DNA of 64,000 nt from Ectothiorhodospira marina (lineage in GTDB: Bacteria > Pseudomonadota > Gammaproteobacteria > Ectothiorhodospirales > Ectothiorhodospiraceae), in NCBI RefSeq assembly GCF_900109495.1, contig NZ_FOAA01000010.1, positions 61,741 to 125,740 on the forward strand. Direction: 5' to 3'. This document shows, piece after piece, positions 27,337 through 37,321 of this stretch; position 1 is the stretch's first letter, and each line of letters begins with the position of its first letter. The position numbers and the translations under genes are program-made. The notes beneath the pieces are model-generated. The model made no database searches. It was not told where the DNA came from and saw only the letters and a program-made list of their open reading frames with translations.

Positions 27337-28737
27337 CTAGAAGAGCCGTGACAGCGTTGTTTCGACGTCCACCGACCGGGGTAACGCGCAGTTCAGGCGC
27401 AGGCAGCGCCGGTAGCGACCGCTGGGGGAGAAGTACGGGCCTGGGGCGATGCTCATGCCTGCGTCCAGGGCCTGGCGCTGCAGTTCCAGGCTGTCGTGCC
27501 CCTCGGGCAACACCACCCAGATCACGAACCCACCCCGGGGGCGCGTGACCTGCGTGCCCCGCGGGAAGTGACGCAGCACCGCATCCGTCACCCGTCGCAC
27601 CTGTCGCTGGTAATAGCGCCGCGCCTGGCCCAGGTAACGTTCATAGCCCCCCCGCTCCAGATAGTCGGCCACGGCCAGGGTCTCCATGGGCGCCGTGGCC
27701 TGACTGGTGGCGTACTTGAGATAGGTGACCCGCTCGCGATACCGCCCCGGTGCCACCCAGCCCACGCGCAACCCCGCACCCAGCGTCTTGGAGAAACTAC
27801 TGCAGTAGAGCACATTCCCGCGGGTGTCCCAGGCCTTGGCCGCCCAGGGACGCGGCCCCTTGAAGCACAGCTCCCCGTAGACATCATCCTCGATCAGCGG
27901 CACCTCATGGTCCGCCAACAGATTCACCAGTGCCTCCTTGCGCGCGTCGGACGCCAGATGACCCAGGGGATTGCCGAAGCTGGGCATCATCACGCAGGCA
28001 CGGACAGGCCATGTGACCAAGGCCCGCTCCAGCGCCTGGGGTGACATGCCCTCCGCAGGGTCCGTGGTGATCTCCAGGGCCCGCATGCCCAGTGACTCGA
28101 TGGCCTGGAGGATGCCGTAGAAGGTAGGCGACTCAATGGCCACCACATCTCCGGGCGACCCCACCGCCCGAAGGCTCAAGGTCAGCGCATCCTGACATCC
28201 CTGCGTGAGCACGATGTCATCGGGTCCCACGGTACAGCCGGCATACCCCATACGCTTGGCAATCTGCGTGCGCAACTCCAGGTTGCCCGGTGGAAAGTCA
28301 TAGGCGCTGACGCTATCACGCCGGGTGCGCCGCACCCGGGCAAAACTGCGATCCAGCGCGGCCACCGGCAGACATTCCGCAGGTGGGGCCGCGGCACCCA
28401 GTGACAGGATGGAGGGGTCGTTATGGGACTGGACCAGTTCGAGCACCCGCTCCTGCCCCGTGACCAGGCTGGGGCCGTCAAGCTCATTGCAGGGTTCTTC
28501 CAGAAGAGGGGTCGAGTCCGGCTGACTGCACACATAGAACCCGGAGCGGGGACGCGCCTCCAGGATCCCGCGCTGTTCCAGCACCTCGCAGGCCGTCACC
28601 ATGGTGGCCATGCTGACACCAAAATGCTGTCGCAGCTGCCTCAGCCCCGGCAGGCGATCACCGGCCACGTAGGTACCCTGCTCGATCTGTTGCTCAAGCA
28701 GCGCCGCCACCTGCTGGTAGAGTTTCTCGCCCGTCAT
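27337..28737 (-). CDS. MocR-type transcription factor (GntR HTH fused to aminotransferase fold)
   Basis: The 466-residue protein has an N-terminal GntR winged helix (LRQLRQHFGVSMATMVTACE, about residues 32-51) and a C-terminal fold type I aminotransferase domain with a PLP lysine in SSFSKTLGAGLRVGW. This is the MocR/PdxR/GabR architecture, where PLP or an amino compound acts as effector. The ATG at 28737 is chosen because the HTH begins right after it and an inverted repeat lies immediately upstream. It is divergent from a glycine/sarcosine methyltransferase-like gene and upstream of acnD-prpF on the same strand. It may control either; the shared operator region favours the methyltransferase and itself. 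Confidence 0.85.
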   Translation of the reverse strand: MTGEKLYQQVAALLEQQIEQGTYVAGDRLPGLRQLRQHFGVSMATMVTACEVLEQRGILEARPRSGFYVCSQPDSTPLLEEPCNELDGPSLVTGQERVLELVQSHNDPSILSLGAAAPPAECLPVAALDRSFARVRRTRRDSVSAYDFPPGNLELRTQIAKRMGYAGCTVGPDDIVLTQGCQDALTLSLRAVGSPGDVVAIESPTFYGILQAIESLGMRALEITTDPAEGMSPQALERALVTWPVRACVMMPSFGNPLGHLASDARKEALVNLLADHEVPLIEDDVYGELCFKGPRPWAAKAWDTRGNVLYCSSFSKTLGAGLRVGWVAPGRYRERVTYLKYATSQATAPMETLAVADYLERGGYERYLGQARRYYQRQVRRVTDAVLRHFPRGTQVTRPRGGFVIWVVLPEGHDSLELQRQALDAGMSIAPGPYFSPSGRYRRCLRLNCALPRSVDVETTLSRLF

Positions 28738-28795
28738 CGGTACAGCATAACAAAACTGTACCGCCCATGATTCGCGCAAACTGCATCTGTATCGG
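28738..28795. promoter_or_regulatory. Candidate MocR operator: inverted repeat CGGTACAG-N10-CTGTACCG plus third half-site
   Basis: Two 8-base arms at 28738-28745 and 28756-28763 form a perfect inverted repeat. A third similar half-site CTGTATCGG lies at 28787-28795, 31 bases (about three helical turns) from the second. Direct repeats at helical spacing and an inverted pair are typical of MocR-regulated divergent promoters. The site covers the gap between mocR and the methyltransferase gene. Confidence 0.55.
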
Positions 28796-28856
28796 TCATG
28801 AGAACCCACCCACAATAGCGCTCCGATTTCACACCAAGCCAACAAGGAGCTTTCAC

Positions 28857-29624
28857 ATGACCGAGGCACTCAACGCGAACACTGGCAATCACTTCACGCA
28901 GTACACGCGCAGTTTTGCTGAATACTGGGACGACCTGGTGGGGTGGGAAGCACGTCTGGCCCGGGAAGGTGCCTTTTACAATCGTCACCTGCACGCCCAC
29001 GGCGCCAAGCAGGTCATCGATATCGCCACCGGGACCGGTGTCAACGCGGTGTCCCTGGCTCAGTACGGATTCGAGGTCACGGCAGTGGATGGATCCGAAA
29101 ACATGCTGGCCAAGGCCCAGGAAAACGCCAAGAGCTACGGCGTCAAATTTGCCGAGGCCAAGGCCGTCGACTGGCTGTCACTGGACGAAACCCTGGGCAC
29201 CGAACGATTCGATGCCGCGGTATGCCTGGGTAACTCCTTCACCCATTTGTTCGATCACGAAGATCGTCGAACCGCCCTGAGAGCCATCTTCCGCATCCTG
29301 CGCCCAGGTGGCATGCTCATCATCGATCAACGCAACTACGACGCCATGCTGGACCAGGGCTACAGCTCCAAACACGCCTTTTGCTACACCGGCAACAACG
29401 TGGACGTGGGACCGGTGGAGTTGCACCGCAGCCTGGCCAAGTTCAACTACGTCTTCTCCGATGGCGCCCGCTTTGAACTCAACATGTACCCCTTGCGCCA
29501 GGACTACCTCACCCACCTGCTCGAAGACGCCGGATTCGTCAACGTGGAACGCTACGGCGACATGCGCCGCCCGTACGATATCAACGAAGTGGACTTCGTC
29601 CAGCAAATCGCCTTCCGCCCATAA
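28857..29624 (+). CDS. Glycine/sarcosine N-methyltransferase-like SAM-dependent methyltransferase
   Basis: The 255-residue class I methyltransferase has SAM motif I VIDIATGTGVNAVSLAQYG (near residue 44), the acidic post-I residue VTAVDGSENML, and the stretch AVCLGNSFTHLFDHEDRRTA with IIDQRNYDAML. These segments closely resemble the glycine/sarcosine N-methyltransferase of Ectothiorhodospira halochloris as I remember it, which makes dimethylglycine on the way to the osmolyte glycine betaine. The second enzyme of that path (sarcosine/dimethylglycine methyltransferase) is not adjacent. The ATG at 28857 has AAGGAG at a 7-base distance. Substrate is inferred. Confidence 0.72.
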   Translation: MTEALNANTGNHFTQYTRSFAEYWDDLVGWEARLAREGAFYNRHLHAHGAKQVIDIATGTGVNAVSLAQYGFEVTAVDGSENMLAKAQENAKSYGVKFAEAKAVDWLSLDETLGTERFDAAVCLGNSFTHLFDHEDRRTALRAIFRILRPGGMLIIDQRNYDAMLDQGYSSKHAFCYTGNNVDVGPVELHRSLAKFNYVFSDGARFELNMYPLRQDYLTHLLEDAGFVNVERYGDMRRPYDINEVDFVQQIAFRP

Positions 29625-29626
29625 AA

Positions 29627-29679
29627 TGGGGACAGATTTATTTTCTCCCAGCAACCGCTGAAAGGGAGAGGATAAATCA
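29627..29679. terminator. GGGGACAG box with long hairpin after the methyltransferase gene
   Basis: Right after the stop codon a TGGGGACAGATTTATTTTC box (29627) leads into an inverted repeat: TTTATTTTCTCCC (29637-29649) can pair with GGGAGAGGATAAA (29666-29678), allowing G-U pairs. It may act as a transcription terminator for the methyltransferase or be a substrate for the nearby REP-associated transposase. Confidence 0.4.
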
Positions 29680-29729
29680 GACCAGGCCTGGACAGATAAC
29701 CCCGGTATATAGCTTATATATTTTTATAA

Positions 29730-29933
29730 GCACCCAAAAAGGTTGGGCCCCGCTACAATCCATGTAGTGGGGCCCATGTCGCGCGGCAAGACCCATCCGC
29801 TGGATCATCCCTGAATGACTACCTGCTCATCCCTGACTGCCATCGATGGCGACAGGACTCATTCTCCATATTTACCGTAATGATACAACTTGAATGTGCC
29901 GAACTGTGAAGCGGTTCAAAAGGGGACAGATAA
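29730..29933 (+). repeat. Structured 200-bp element, copy A (left of transposase)
   Basis: This diverged repeat is found again at 30876-31083 in the same orientation. It opens with a 13-bp hairpin (29745-29757 pairs with 29763-29775, loop ATCCA, one G-T pair). A conserved block ATGTCGCGCGGCAAGACCCA (29776-29795) and a short second hairpin (ATCC-GCT-GGAT) follow. It ends in a GGGGACAG box. Most of the first stem differs from copy B but still pairs. Confidence 0.75.
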
Positions 29934-30094
29934 ACACGCTCATCCCCCGGATGCATACCAAGCTCCCCTTCCATGATCACGCGGCTATCCACGCTTGCAG
30001 TTTAGGCGTAGAAAAAATAACCTGAGCGAATGGGGACATATTTATTTTCCCTGTGTGGATAAGAACGTAGCACCTTTAACTCTGGGGGAACGGT

Positions 30095-30781
30095 ATGCCA
30101 AGGATGGCGCGTGTGGTATTGCCGCATACACCGCACCATGTGGTGCAGCGGGGACATAACCGACAGACGGTGTTCGTCATCGCGGAAGATTACGAGTGGT
30201 ATCTGGAAGATTTACGCGAGCTCAGCGGCATGCTGGATATTCGGGTACACGCCTACTGCCTGATGACGAACCACGTGCACCTGCTGGTGGATCCGGGCGA
30301 AGAAGTGGCCAGCATGGGTTGTTTGATGAAGGCGCTTGCAGCCAGGGCCACGCGCCGGCGTAATCGGCTGGAGAGAAGGTCTGGCACTCTGTGGGAAGGG
30401 CGTTATAAATCCAGCCCTGTTCAGACGGATACCTACCTGCTCGCCTGCACCAGATACATCGAACTCAACCCGGTCCGCGCGGGGATGGTGTCCAACGTAG
30501 GAGATCACCCTTGGTCCAGCTACCAGCAGCGCATGGGCCATGAAACATGCTGGATCAACACCGACCCCGGTTACCTGAGTCTGGCTGGAAGCGAGATGGA
30601 GCGGCGCGCACGATACGCCCGGTTCGTAGCGCAGGGCGTGCCGAAGAACGAACTATCACTGATGCGAGAAGCGGTCCAACGCGGCCAACTCACGGGCAAT
30701 CACCAATTCGTGGACGAAGTAGAGAAGATCATAGGCCGTCGAATCGAGCAGCGCCGCCCAGGCAGACCATCGTCACGCTAA
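30095..30781 (+). CDS. REP-associated tyrosine transposase (RAYT, IS200-like Y1 family)
   Basis: The 228-residue protein is a Y1 HUH transposase of the REP-associated type. It has the N-terminal signature PRMARVVLPHTPHHVVQRGHN, the metal-binding HUH motif in MTNHVHLLVDP (about residues 65-75), and the tyrosine helix region CTRYIELNPVRAGMV (about 118-132). Such single-copy enzymes are thought to spread REP hairpins in trans. A GGGGGAAC ribosome-binding site precedes the ATG. The gene is flanked by direct copies of a structured element and by GGGGACAG boxes, as expected for a RAYT with its substrates. Confidence 0.9.
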   Translation: MPRMARVVLPHTPHHVVQRGHNRQTVFVIAEDYEWYLEDLRELSGMLDIRVHAYCLMTNHVHLLVDPGEEVASMGCLMKALAARATRRRNRLERRSGTLWEGRYKSSPVQTDTYLLACTRYIELNPVRAGMVSNVGDHPWSSYQQRMGHETCWINTDPGYLSLAGSEMERRARYARFVAQGVPKNELSLMREAVQRGQLTGNHQFVDEVEKIIGRRIEQRRPGRPSSR

Positions 30782-31097
30782 ACTGTCTGAGGCGATGTTC
30801 TAGACCATCTCCTATCAAGACCAACGAGCCAGACCACCTGAAAAACTCATTGGGTCCCCGTTTCAGGAAAATCCTAACCCAAAAAAGTCAGGCCTCGCCG
30901 CAATCCATGCGGCGAGGCCTATGTCGCGCGGCAAGACCCATCCACTGGATCATCCATGACTTACAGCCTGTTTCATCCCTGAGTGCCTTCGGTGGCGACG
31001 AACTCTATTCTCCACATATCCACCAAGGTCGCAAGCTGTAATGTTTGAAAATGTGAAAGACTTCAAAACGGGACGGATATAGATACCTCCTATACTC
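30782..31097. other. Gene-free 316-bp region downstream of the transposase gene
   Basis: The main content is repeat copy B (30876-31083). The first 90 bases after the transposase stop show no clear feature. The region ends 14 bases from the draG stop. Confidence 0.55.
30876..31083 (+). repeat. Structured 200-bp element, copy B (right of transposase)
   Basis: This is the second copy of the element at 29730-29933. Its hairpin (30890-30902 with 30908-30920) is a perfect 13-bp stem around the same ATCCA loop, although most stem bases differ from copy A. The block ATGTCGCGCGGCAAGACCCA is identical. The ATCC-ACT-GGAT mini-hairpin, the CATCCCTGA-N-TGCC and ATTCTCCA blocks, and a GGGAC-type 3' end are also shared. 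Confidence 0.75.
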
Positions 31098-31967
31098 CTA
31101 TATTAATCGACTCAACTGCACCATCATTTGCTCCTTCACCTCCGCATCCAGCCCCTTCACCCAACGCTCGGGTATCGCCTCCAGCCCATAGAGCGCGCCA
31201 GCCACCATCCCGGCGATGGCGCCGGTGGTGTCGGCGTCCCCGCCCCGGTTCACCACGTCCACCAGGCAGTCCTCGAAGGTGTCGGTGTCGAACAGGGCCT
31301 GGAAGACGGCGCGCAGGGTGTGGACGATGAAGCCGCTGGGGTTTTCCTCGCGGCGTGTGCGGAAGTGGAATTCCGGGTGCTGCTGGATGAGGGCCTGTAC
31401 CGGCCCCTGGAGCAGCTCCCGCTGACTGGCGCCCTGCAGGGCCATCTGCACCATGGCCACGATGCACTGGGTGCCGGCGTCGGATAAGGGGTGGTGATGG
31501 GTGATGTGGGCCTGCAGGCGGCAGGCGGCATCCACGGTCTCCCGTGGCTCACCCAGGGTGGCCAGGGCGATGGGCAGGACGCGCATGCAGGCGCCGTTAC
31601 CGGCGTCGTTGTCGTTCAGGGGGACTTGGGTCTGGCCGGTGCGGCGGTAGTGGATGATGCCGCGGCGCACCGTGTGGCCGATGTCCACGGGGCGGGAGCG
31701 CATCCACTGGCTGAAGGCCTCGGCGATGGTGGGGGCGTGGAGGCCGCCCGCCTGGATGATCGCATCGCCCAGGGCCAGGCTCATCTGGGTGTCGTCGGTG
31801 ATGGCGCCGGGTTTGAGGTGGAGCCAGCCGCCGCCGATGAGGTCCTTGTGCACGCCGTGCTTGTACTGGATCTCCCTGGGCATCATGAATTCCACGGTGG
31901 CGCCCAGGGCGTCGCCGATGGCCAGGGCCAGGTAGGCGGCCTGAGCCCGGGAGGGCGCTCCCCTCAC
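31098..31967 (-). CDS. draG: ADP-ribosyl-[dinitrogen reductase] glycohydrolase DraG
   Basis: DraG removes ADP-ribose from the nitrogenase iron protein and so reactivates it. The binuclear Mn site is visible: GDALGATVEFM and ITDDTQMSLALGDA near the N-terminus, and GGDADTTGAIAGMVAGALYG near the C-terminus. No ATG precedes the conserved ALAIGDALGATVEF segment in frame. The best start is the GTG at 31967 with AGAGG just upstream, giving 289 residues, a normal length. That start lies inside a GC-rich hairpin repeat. draT is not in the window. It lies 119 bases downstream of nifB on the same strand. Confidence 0.88.
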   Translation of the reverse strand: MRGAPSRAQAAYLALAIGDALGATVEFMMPREIQYKHGVHKDLIGGGWLHLKPGAITDDTQMSLALGDAIIQAGGLHAPTIAEAFSQWMRSRPVDIGHTVRRGIIHYRRTGQTQVPLNDNDAGNGACMRVLPIALATLGEPRETVDAACRLQAHITHHHPLSDAGTQCIVAMVQMALQGASQRELLQGPVQALIQQHPEFHFRTRREENPSGFIVHTLRAVFQALFDTDTFEDCLVDVVNRGGDADTTGAIAGMVAGALYGLEAIPERWVKGLDAEVKEQMMVQLSRLI

Positions 31968-32061
31968 CCCAACCTCTTTCCCTAGGGGGGAGAGGGGCTC
32001 TTTGTCTGGGGGGGCGCCGCCGCCCCTCACCCCAACCCCTCTCCCCGGAGGGGAGAGGGGC
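31961..32061. repeat. Two tandem GC-rich hairpin repeats between nifB and draG
   Basis: Copies at 31961-32000 and 32023-32061 share CCCTCACCCCAACC followed by an inverted repeat of the form CCTCTCCCC-N-GGGGAGAGG. The second copy is a near-perfect hairpin; the first is worn. Related copies occur at 41749-41789 and, inverted, at 42953-42990. The likely draG start codon is in the first copy. Confidence 0.75.
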
Positions 32062-32086
32062 TTTAGGAGGGATTTCAAGGAGAGAC

Positions 32087-33613
32087 TCAAGAGACTTCGG
32101 CCATCAGGCTGTTGCTGCCCTCCTTCATCGGGGCCAGCTGGCCGGCCTCCAGCATCTCCTGGTACACAGCAAGGATGGCGTCCTCGATGGGCTCCATGGC
32201 GTGGTTGGGGTTGGGGGTGATGCCGGCAGACTCCAGGATGGACCAGGGTTCGATGCCGATGCGGGAGCACAGCAACACCTCGCAGTCTTCCAGGGAGCGC
32301 AGCGTACTGGCCAGGACCTGCTCCCGGTCACCGCATTCATCGGGGCCGGAACAGTAGAGATCGGCGCGTCGATGGCCTTCAAAGCGCACGCCTTCGGGTG
32401 AGGCCCGGTAGACCAGGAATTCCCGGGCGTGCCCGAAGTGCTGGTTGATCACGCCACCACCCTGGGTGGCCACCGCCATGAGCACCGGGCGCGCGGCGGG
32501 CTTGCCGGTCGGCGATGCGATGGGTGAGCGGGCCGCGCCGGCCAGCCGTTTGGCCCCCATGGACTGACGGATGGCGGCCTGTACCTGGTCGCGTCGTTCC
32601 CGGGCGCCCGCGTAGTCCACCTCCATCTCGTCGATCCGGTCGGCGGTGAACTCGGCACCGCGATCCTCTCCCAGCCGACCCACGGCGTCGGCGCGGCATT
32701 GTCGGCAATGGCGCATCATCTTCATGTCACTTCCACAGGCATCGCGCAGGGCGCTGAGCTCGGCCTGGGTGGGGCCGCGCTGGCCGTTCAGACCGAAATA
32801 GGTCCCGTGTTCGGGCTCGGAGATCAGCGGCATGATGTTGTGCATGAAGGCCCCCTTGGCCTTCACCACCCGCGACACCTCCTTGAGGTGCTCATCGTTG
32901 ATGCCCGGGATCATCACCGAGTTCACCTTCACCAGCACGCCACGTTCCACCAGCATCTCCAGGCCCTTTTGCTGCTGCTGGATGAGCAGACGCGCCCCTT
33001 CCATGCCAAAGACCCGCTTCTTCTCCCAGATCACCCAGGGATGAATCCGGGCACCCACCTCGGGATCGACGCTGTTGATGGTGATGGTGATGTGATCCAC
33101 CCCCAGGGCCACCAGCTCATCCACATGCTCGGGCAGGGCCATGCCGTTGGTGGACAGGCACAGCTTGATGTCGTCGGCCTGCTCGCGGATGCCGCGGAAG
33201 GTCTGGAAGGTGCGGGTGGGGTTGGCCAGGCCATCCCCGGGGCCGGCGATGCCCACCACGGTCATCTCGGGGATGCTGGCCGCCACGGCCAGGGCCTTTT
33301 TCACGGCCTGGTGCGGCTTGAGCACCTCCGAGACCACGCCGGGGCGGGATTCGTTGGCGCAGTCGTACTTGCGGTTGCAGTAGTGACACTGGATGTTGCA
33401 GGCCGGGGCCACCGCCACGTGCATGCGGGCAAAGTGGTGATGGGCCTCTTCCGAGTAGCAGGGGTGATCCTGGATCTTCTCGCGAATGGCCTGGGGCAAT
33501 TCCGGTGTGGCGTCATTGGCGCTGCCGCAGCCACTGGTTGCGCACCCGCCCTCTGGGGTGACGGCCTGCTTGATGACGGGAATATCGCTGAGCTTTTTGA
33601 TTTTCAGGTCCAT
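32087..33613 (-). CDS. nifB: Nitrogenase cofactor biosynthesis protein NifB
   Basis: NifB is the radical-SAM enzyme that builds NifB-co, the 8Fe-9S-C precursor of the nitrogenase cofactor. The SAM cluster cysteines are C72, C76 and C79 in ACNIQCHYCN. Further conserved Cys/His occur in the N-terminal EGGCATSGCG and in MMRHCRQCRADAVG. A C-terminal NifX-like domain (about 375-480, with GGGVINQHFGHAREF) is fused, as in most proteobacterial NifB. The ATG at 33613 has GGAGG 6 bases upstream; a GTG one codon earlier is too close to it. A dedicated sigma54 promoter lies about 70 bases upstream. Confidence 0.97.
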   Translation of the reverse strand: MDLKIKKLSDIPVIKQAVTPEGGCATSGCGSANDATPELPQAIREKIQDHPCYSEEAHHHFARMHVAVAPACNIQCHYCNRKYDCANESRPGVVSEVLKPHQAVKKALAVAASIPEMTVVGIAGPGDGLANPTRTFQTFRGIREQADDIKLCLSTNGMALPEHVDELVALGVDHITITINSVDPEVGARIHPWVIWEKKRVFGMEGARLLIQQQQKGLEMLVERGVLVKVNSVMIPGINDEHLKEVSRVVKAKGAFMHNIMPLISEPEHGTYFGLNGQRGPTQAELSALRDACGSDMKMMRHCRQCRADAVGRLGEDRGAEFTADRIDEMEVDYAGARERRDQVQAAIRQSMGAKRLAGAARSPIASPTGKPAARPVLMAVATQGGGVINQHFGHAREFLVYRASPEGVRFEGHRRADLYCSGPDECGDREQVLASTLRSLEDCEVLLCSRIGIEPWSILESAGITPNPNHAMEPIEDAILAVYQEMLEAGQLAPMKEGSNSLMAEVS

Positions 33614-33679
33614 CACGGTCCTCCCGTTGGGGGTGCCCGCCGGTCTCGCGGTGGGAAAGGTTGGTCTTGGGAGGGTTAA

Positions 33680-33695
33680 TGCAAACGGCGTGCCT
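33680..33695 (-). promoter_or_regulatory. Predicted sigma54 promoter of nifB
   Basis: On the minus strand the site reads AGGCACGCCGTTTGCA. It has the -24 GG and -12 GC at the required 10-base spacing and one mismatch to TGGCAC-N5-TTGCA. The distance to the nifB ATG is about 67 bases. An AT-rich stretch (33696-33735) between this and the NifA site could bend by IHF. Confidence 0.75.
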
Positions 33696-33755
33696 GAAAT
33701 TTAATAAATATAAGCGATTGTTTTTTATAGTATTACCACCCAAAGACCCGGTCCG

Positions 33756-33771
33756 TGTTGCACATGTCACA
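33756..33771. promoter_or_regulatory. Predicted NifA upstream activator site for nifB
   Basis: The sequence TGTTGCACATGTCACA fits TGT-N10-ACA, the NifA binding consensus. It lies about 62 bases upstream of the nifB -24 element and 25 bases after the nifA stop codon. Confidence 0.7.
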
Positions 33772-33796
33772 GAAAAGGCTGTGGTGAAGGGGACAA

Positions 33797-35365
33797 TCAG
33801 AACTGCCTCACCCGGATCTTCAGGGTCTGGATGCGATAGGCGATCTGCCGGGGCGTCATGCCCAGCAGGCGGGCGGCCTTGGCCTGCACCCAGCCGGCCC
33901 GCTCCAGGGCGGCGATCACCCGCTCACGCTCATCCAGGTCGGGGTCATCCAGGTCCACCTCCACCTCGGGCTCCGGCTTGCGACCCAGCGGCAGCTTGTC
34001 CTCCAGGCCGGTGAGGTTGATGGCATCCAGGTCGATGGTGCCGGTCTCACTCATGATGGCGGCCCGCTCCAGGCAGTTTTCCAGCTCGCGCACATTACCC
34101 GGCCATTCATGCCGCATGAGCGTGCGGATGGCGCTATCGGTGATATCCAGCGGGCGCCCCTGGGCCTTGGCCAGCTTGTCCACCAGGAATCGGGCCAGAT
34201 CCGGGATGTCCTCGCTGCGATTGCGCAGGGCGGGTACGAAGATGGGCATGACGTTGAGCCGGTAATACAGGTCTTCCCGGAAATCCCCCCGTTCCACGTC
34301 CTCCTCCAGGGGCCGGTTGGTGGCGGCGATCACGCGCACGTCCACCTTGAGGGTGCGCGTTCCACCCACCCGTTCGAACTCGCCTTCCTGCAACACCCGC
34401 AACAGCTTGGCCTGAAAGGCCTGGGAGATCTCGCCGATCTCGTCCAGGAAGATGGTGCCCCCATCGGCCTGCTCGAAACGCCCCTTGCGCTGGGACACGG
34501 CCCCGGTGAAGGCGCCCCGTTCATGTCCGAACAGCTCGCTCTCCAGCAGGTTGTCCGGCAGGGCCGCGCAGTTGAGCTTGACGAAGTGTCCGTTGGCCCG
34601 GGGTGAGTTGTAGTGGATGGCGTTGGCGATGAGCTCCTTGCCCGTGCCGGTCTCGCCGCGCACCAGCACCGTGGTGTGCCACTTGGCCACCTGGCGCACC
34701 TGCTCGAACACCCGGCGCATCTCCTTGGAGTGCCCCACCACGTTGTCCAGATGGTAGCCGCCCCGCACCTGGCGGCGCAGGCGGTCGCGCTCGTCGGTGA
34801 GGGCGCGGCGCTCCTGTTCCAGGTCCCAGGCGCGACGCACGGTCTGGGCCAGCAGGTTGGCCACCATCTCCAGGAAGCGGGCGCGCTCCTCCAGCAGGCC
34901 ATCATCCCCACAACTGGGCTGGGCGGCCAGCACGCCAATGGGGTTGTCCTCACCCACCCGGATGGGCACCCCCACGAAGGGCAGATCCGGCGCGTAGAGA
35001 CCCATGCGATCCAGAAACCGGGGCTCATCGGCGATGCGACCTACCATGACCGTGTCCCCTTCCTTGAGGATGGCCCCCATCAGGCCCTCGCCGGGGCGAT
35101 AGCGCACCTTTTCCACCTTCTCCCGCGTGCCGGTATGGGCAGCGCCCACCATGAGTTCGCCGCTGCCCGGATCCAGCAGCGACACCATGCCGCAGCGCAT
35201 GTCCGAAGACTCATGCAGCACATGGAGCACACCGGAGAGGATCTCCTGCAATCCGGAGGAACAACTGAGCACCTGACTCACCTGATACAGCGTGTCCAGA
35301 TGCATTTCGATCACGTGGGCGCGCGAGCGCCCCGTCGTACCAACTGCCGAGGGAGAAATCACCAT
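33797..35365 (-). CDS. nifA: Nif-specific transcriptional activator NifA
   Basis: NifA activates sigma54 promoters of nitrogen fixation genes. It has an N-terminal GAF domain (about residues 20-170), an AAA+ domain with [24 protein letters not shown] and [11 protein letters not shown], and a C-terminal Fis-type HTH ([20 protein letters not shown]). The linker before the HTH (about 445-480) is acidic and lacks the Cys motif of oxygen-sensitive NifA types, consistent with control by a partner NifL. I chose the ATG at 35365 because AGGA lies 6 bases upstream. An ATG at 35407, overlapping nifL by 23 bases, has no such site. Confidence 0.95.
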   Translation of the reverse strand: MVISPSAVGTTGRSRAHVIEMHLDTLYQVSQVLSCSSGLQEILSGVLHVLHESSDMRCGMVSLLDPGSGELMVGAAHTGTREKVEKVRYRPGEGLMGAILKEGDTVMVGRIADEPRFLDRMGLYAPDLPFVGVPIRVGEDNPIGVLAAQPSCGDDGLLEERARFLEMVANLLAQTVRRAWDLEQERRALTDERDRLRRQVRGGYHLDNVVGHSKEMRRVFEQVRQVAKWHTTVLVRGETGTGKELIANAIHYNSPRANGHFVKLNCAALPDNLLESELFGHERGAFTGAVSQRKGRFEQADGGTIFLDEIGEISQAFQAKLLRVLQEGEFERVGGTRTLKVDVRVIAATNRPLEEDVERGDFREDLYYRLNVMPIFVPALRNRSEDIPDLARFLVDKLAKAQGRPLDITDSAIRTLMRHEWPGNVRELENCLERAAIMSETGTIDLDAINLTGLEDKLPLGRKPEPEVEVDLDDPDLDERERVIAALERAGWVQAKAARLLGMTPRQIAYRIQTLKIRVRQF

Positions 35366-35384
35366 GGGTCTTCCTGAGTCCAAT

Positions 35385-37253
<1,869 letters not shown>

Positions 37254-37273
37254 CTAAAGGGTGCATCACCCCT

Positions 37274-37289
37274 TGGCACGCAAGATGCA
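37274..37289 (+). promoter_or_regulatory. Predicted sigma54 promoter of the rnf operon
   Basis: TGGCACGCAAGATGCA matches TGGCAC-N5-TTGCA with one mismatch and correct spacing. The predicted transcript starts about 20 bases before the rnfA GTG. Confidence 0.78.
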
Positions 37290-37321
37290 GAAACCCCCTC
37301 AATCCAAGCGAGGTGAACACC

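Larger units (their letters stand above)
29625..30094. other. Gene-free 470-bp region upstream of the transposase gene
   Basis: This region contains the 29627-29679 hairpin, repeat copy A (29730-29933), and two further GGGGACA boxes (29921 and 30031). The TGGGGACATATTTATTTTCC at 30031 lies 45 bases upstream of the transposase ribosome-binding site. I see no protein-coding gene. Confidence 0.6.

Noticed and set aside
26034..27548. 504-codon open frame opposite acnD and running into the mocR gap
   Set aside because: It shows no recognisable protein features and crosses repeat sequence; acnD is certain on the other strand.
28767..28856. Earlier start for the methyltransferase (adds 30 residues)
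   Set aside because: The added peptide is not family-like and would overlap the operator; the ATG at 28857 has a good ribosome-binding site.
31968..32270. Earlier start for draG reaching into nifB
   Set aside because: The extra 101 codons are read from hairpin repeats and from the wrong frame of nifB.
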